From NCBI GenBank assembly GCA_028293545.1, contig JAQGOP010000046.1, forward strand, positions 1 through 64,000: a stretch of DNA of 64,000 nt. Direction: 5' to 3'. The notes beneath the pieces were generated by a model. That model ran no database searches, was not told where the DNA came from, and saw only the letters and a list, made by a program, of their open reading frames with translations. Made by a program: the position numbers and the translations under genes. Numbering within the stretch: the stretch's first letter is position 1; each line of letters starts with the position of its first letter. Source of the DNA: Verrucomicrobiota bacterium (GTDB lineage: Bacteria > Verrucomicrobiota > Verrucomicrobiia > Opitutales > Opitutaceae). This document shows positions 62,526 through 64,000 of the stretch, piece by piece.

Positions 62526-64000
62526 ATGCATACATGCAAGAATACCACCCGCGTGATGTTGGCTACGGCCACATTATCGCTGCTCTCCTTGGTGCCTTTG
62601 TCTGCGCAGGTTTCCAATAACGTTCCGGCTACGGCCGCCGAACAGCAAACCGCGCCTGTCCTCCTGTCGCCCTTCCAAGTCTCTTCCGAGGGCGACGAAG
62701 GCTATTCCTCCCGGCAAACTTCGCTCTCGACGCGTTCGGCCAAGAACCTGCTCGAGATTCCCTCGAGCGTGCAAATCGTGAACCGCACGCTGCTCGATGA
62801 CCTCAGCTCCGACCTGCAGACCGCGCTCGATTACGGCGTCTCCGGGGTCAGCGCCAGCCAGAAGATCGTCGAGGATCGCGTGATCCGCGGCTTCCGCTCC
62901 GGCCAGGGCCTGCGCAACGGCGTGGTGAACGACAACTACAAGAAAATGCCCCTTTACGACGTGGACCGCGTTGAGGCCATCAAGGGGCCGCTCAACATGG
63001 TGCTCGCCACCAACTTCATCGGCGGCGGCATCAACACGATCACGAAGCCGACCACCCTGAAATTTGCGGCCACCGCGCAGGTCCTCGTGGGCGACTACTC
63101 CACGGTTGAAGGAACCTACAACCAGTCCGGCCCCCTCTATATCAACGGCGACAAGAAAATCAGCTATCGCGTCACCCTCGGCGGCAAAACGGGGAAAGGC
63201 GAAAAGGAAGCGGTGCACTACGACAACCGGTTTGTCGGCGGCTCGTTGCGCTTCGATCTCGGCGGCGCCCAGAGCCTGGTGATCGACTCCTATTTTTTCG
63301 CCGACAACGACTATGAGACGTGGGAGGACTTCCTCGATCTCTCCGTCACCGAGAAGCGCCACGGTTTCACGGTCGCCAAGCTCAACCCGAATTCCACGCC
63401 AAGCTTCTCGACCAGCCGCAGCCGCGACACCTTCTGGAAAAACAACGACTTCCATACGAACGTCCAATATTTCAACCAGATCTTCGGCGGGAGCCTGCGC
63501 ATCAGCTATACGCTGTCGCACGATCACGACCACGAGAAGTTCGTCCAAAGCGTTTACGTCAATCCCGACAACTACACCGTCACCCGCCGCATCATTCCGG
63601 CGACGGTGGAGTGGCTGAACCACAACCTGCAGGTCGACTATCGCTACGACCTCGACCTCGGGCCGGTCAAGTTGGAGAACATGATCGGCATGGATTACTA
63701 TAAGTCCTACATGCGCTATGGCGACGGCAACACGCCGATGCCCGTCCTCGACACCCGCCCCGGCCATGCCGATGCGATCCTCGACGCCGACAGCGCGTTC
63801 ATCGCCGCCAATATCAAGCAGAACTATCCGCTCGATAACCCGCAGCAGCCGGCGGGTTACGATGACGAGGAACACTATAACTATACTTCCTACTACCTGC
63901 AGGAGAATGTGAAGCTGTTCCAAGAAAAGCTCATCCTCATCGGCGGCCTCCGTTACAACGGCGGCAAGGAAGCGTTCGGCATCTATCGCGACAACGGCGT
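62526..64000 (+). CDS. TonB-dependent outer-membrane receptor (partial, runs off the window)
   Basis: About 491 residues are visible and the frame is open at the right edge, which is why the ORF track omits it. Signal peptide MHTCKNTTRVMLATATLSLL with cleavage likely after LSAQ. A short linker leads to the plug domain (NLLEIPSSVQIVNRTLLDDL, VEAIKGPLNMVLATNFIGGG), then beta-barrel strands rich in aromatic ends (GGSLRFDLGG, YRYDLDLGPVKLENMIGMDY, LFQEKLILIGGLRY). Imports an unknown ligand (siderophore, glycan or cofactor) using TonB energy. Start ATG 62526; no strong Shine-Dalgarno sequence is seen. Confidence 0.92.
   Translation, partial: MHTCKNTTRVMLATATLSLLSLVPLSAQVSNNVPATAAEQQTAPVLLSPFQVSSEGDEGYSSRQTSLSTRSAKNLLEIPSSVQIVNRTLLDDLSSDLQTALDYGVSGVSASQKIVEDRVIRGFRSGQGLRNGVVNDNYKKMPLYDVDRVEAIKGPLNMVLATNFIGGGINTITKPTTLKFAATAQVLVGDYSTVEGTYNQSGPLYINGDKKISYRVTLGGKTGKGEKEAVHYDNRFVGGSLRFDLGGAQSLVIDSYFFADNDYETWEDFLDLSVTEKRHGFTVAKLNPNSTPSFSTSRSRDTFWKNNDFHTNVQYFNQIFGGSLRISYTLSHDHDHEKFVQSVYVNPDNYTVTRRIIPATVEWLNHNLQVDYRYDLDLGPVKLENMIGMDYYKSYMRYGDGNTPMPVLDTRPGHADAILDADSAFIAANIKQNYPLDNPQQPAGYDDEEHYNYTSYYLQENVKLFQEKLILIGGLRYNGGKEAFGIYRDNG

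Noticed and set aside
62574-63923. 449-residue minus-strand ORF (Val/Glu-rich)
   Set aside because: Shadow of the TonB-dependent receptor, which has a signal peptide and plug domain on the plus strand.

Overview
The window looks like a chromosomal segment of a Verrucomicrobiota bacterium, most likely Opitutaceae-like. The evidence is the high GC content, a double-length UvrA of the kind known from Chlamydiae, a 51-residue small basic protein of a Verrucomicrobia/Chlamydiae type, an adjacent DUF1800/DUF1501 pair, and lipid A-type and O-antigen-type envelope genes. All identifications come from reading the translated ORFs; no database search was run. Intergenic space is rich in short palindromes, including GTAG-headed REP-like elements.

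Region by region. 1-640 is a non-coding stretch packed with perfect hairpins, possibly a large structured RNA. 0.8-7 kb holds the helicase HrpB, then a minus-strand operon of an ExeA/GspA-like ATPase, a GspB-like protein and an undecaprenyl-phosphate sugar transferase. 6.8-15.2 kb holds ftsB, a UDP-sugar pyrophosphorylase, a phosphohexomutase, a Gfo/Idh/MocA oxidoreductase, an ankyrin-like repeat protein, and a response regulator overlapping a GH32 fructosidase. 15.3-25 kb holds the 1904-residue uvrA, a DeoR regulator overlapping a GT4 glycosyltransferase, a small membrane protein and lpdA. 25.1-26 kb holds tRNA-Arg(CCG) followed by the wreckage of a mobile element (frameshifted serine recombinase). 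26-30 kb is a PadR-permease-TPR operon with two palindromic operators. 30.5-34.5 kb holds DedA, the small basic protein, cutA, rpoZ, smpB, thrB, a second response regulator and trmL.

34.6-45.5 kb holds an Opp/Dpp ATPase pair without permeases, a fused lauroyl-acyltransferase/heptosyltransferase-like gene, a divergent GT9 gene, serS-tilS-ftsH and ugd. 45.6-53.6 kb holds DUF1501, DUF1800, alr, tsaB and the tig-clpP-clpX chaperone/protease cluster. 53.8-62.1 kb holds an M42 peptidase, hisA, a flavin disulfide reductase, the Wzt/Wzm exporter, a DJ-1 protein, an epimerase-like protein, ybaB-recR and tRNA-Gly(CCC). The window ends inside a TonB-dependent receptor gene that the ORF track misses because its frame runs off the end.

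Together the genes suggest a Gram-negative cell making lipid A-anchored and exported polysaccharide: nucleotide-sugar supply (pyrophosphorylase, mutase, Ugd), initiation (sugar transferase), core/lipid A (LpxL-GT9 fusion, GT9), and export (Wzm/Wzt). The rest is housekeeping: translation and trans-translation, proteolysis, DNA repair, and amino-acid and peptidoglycan precursor metabolism.
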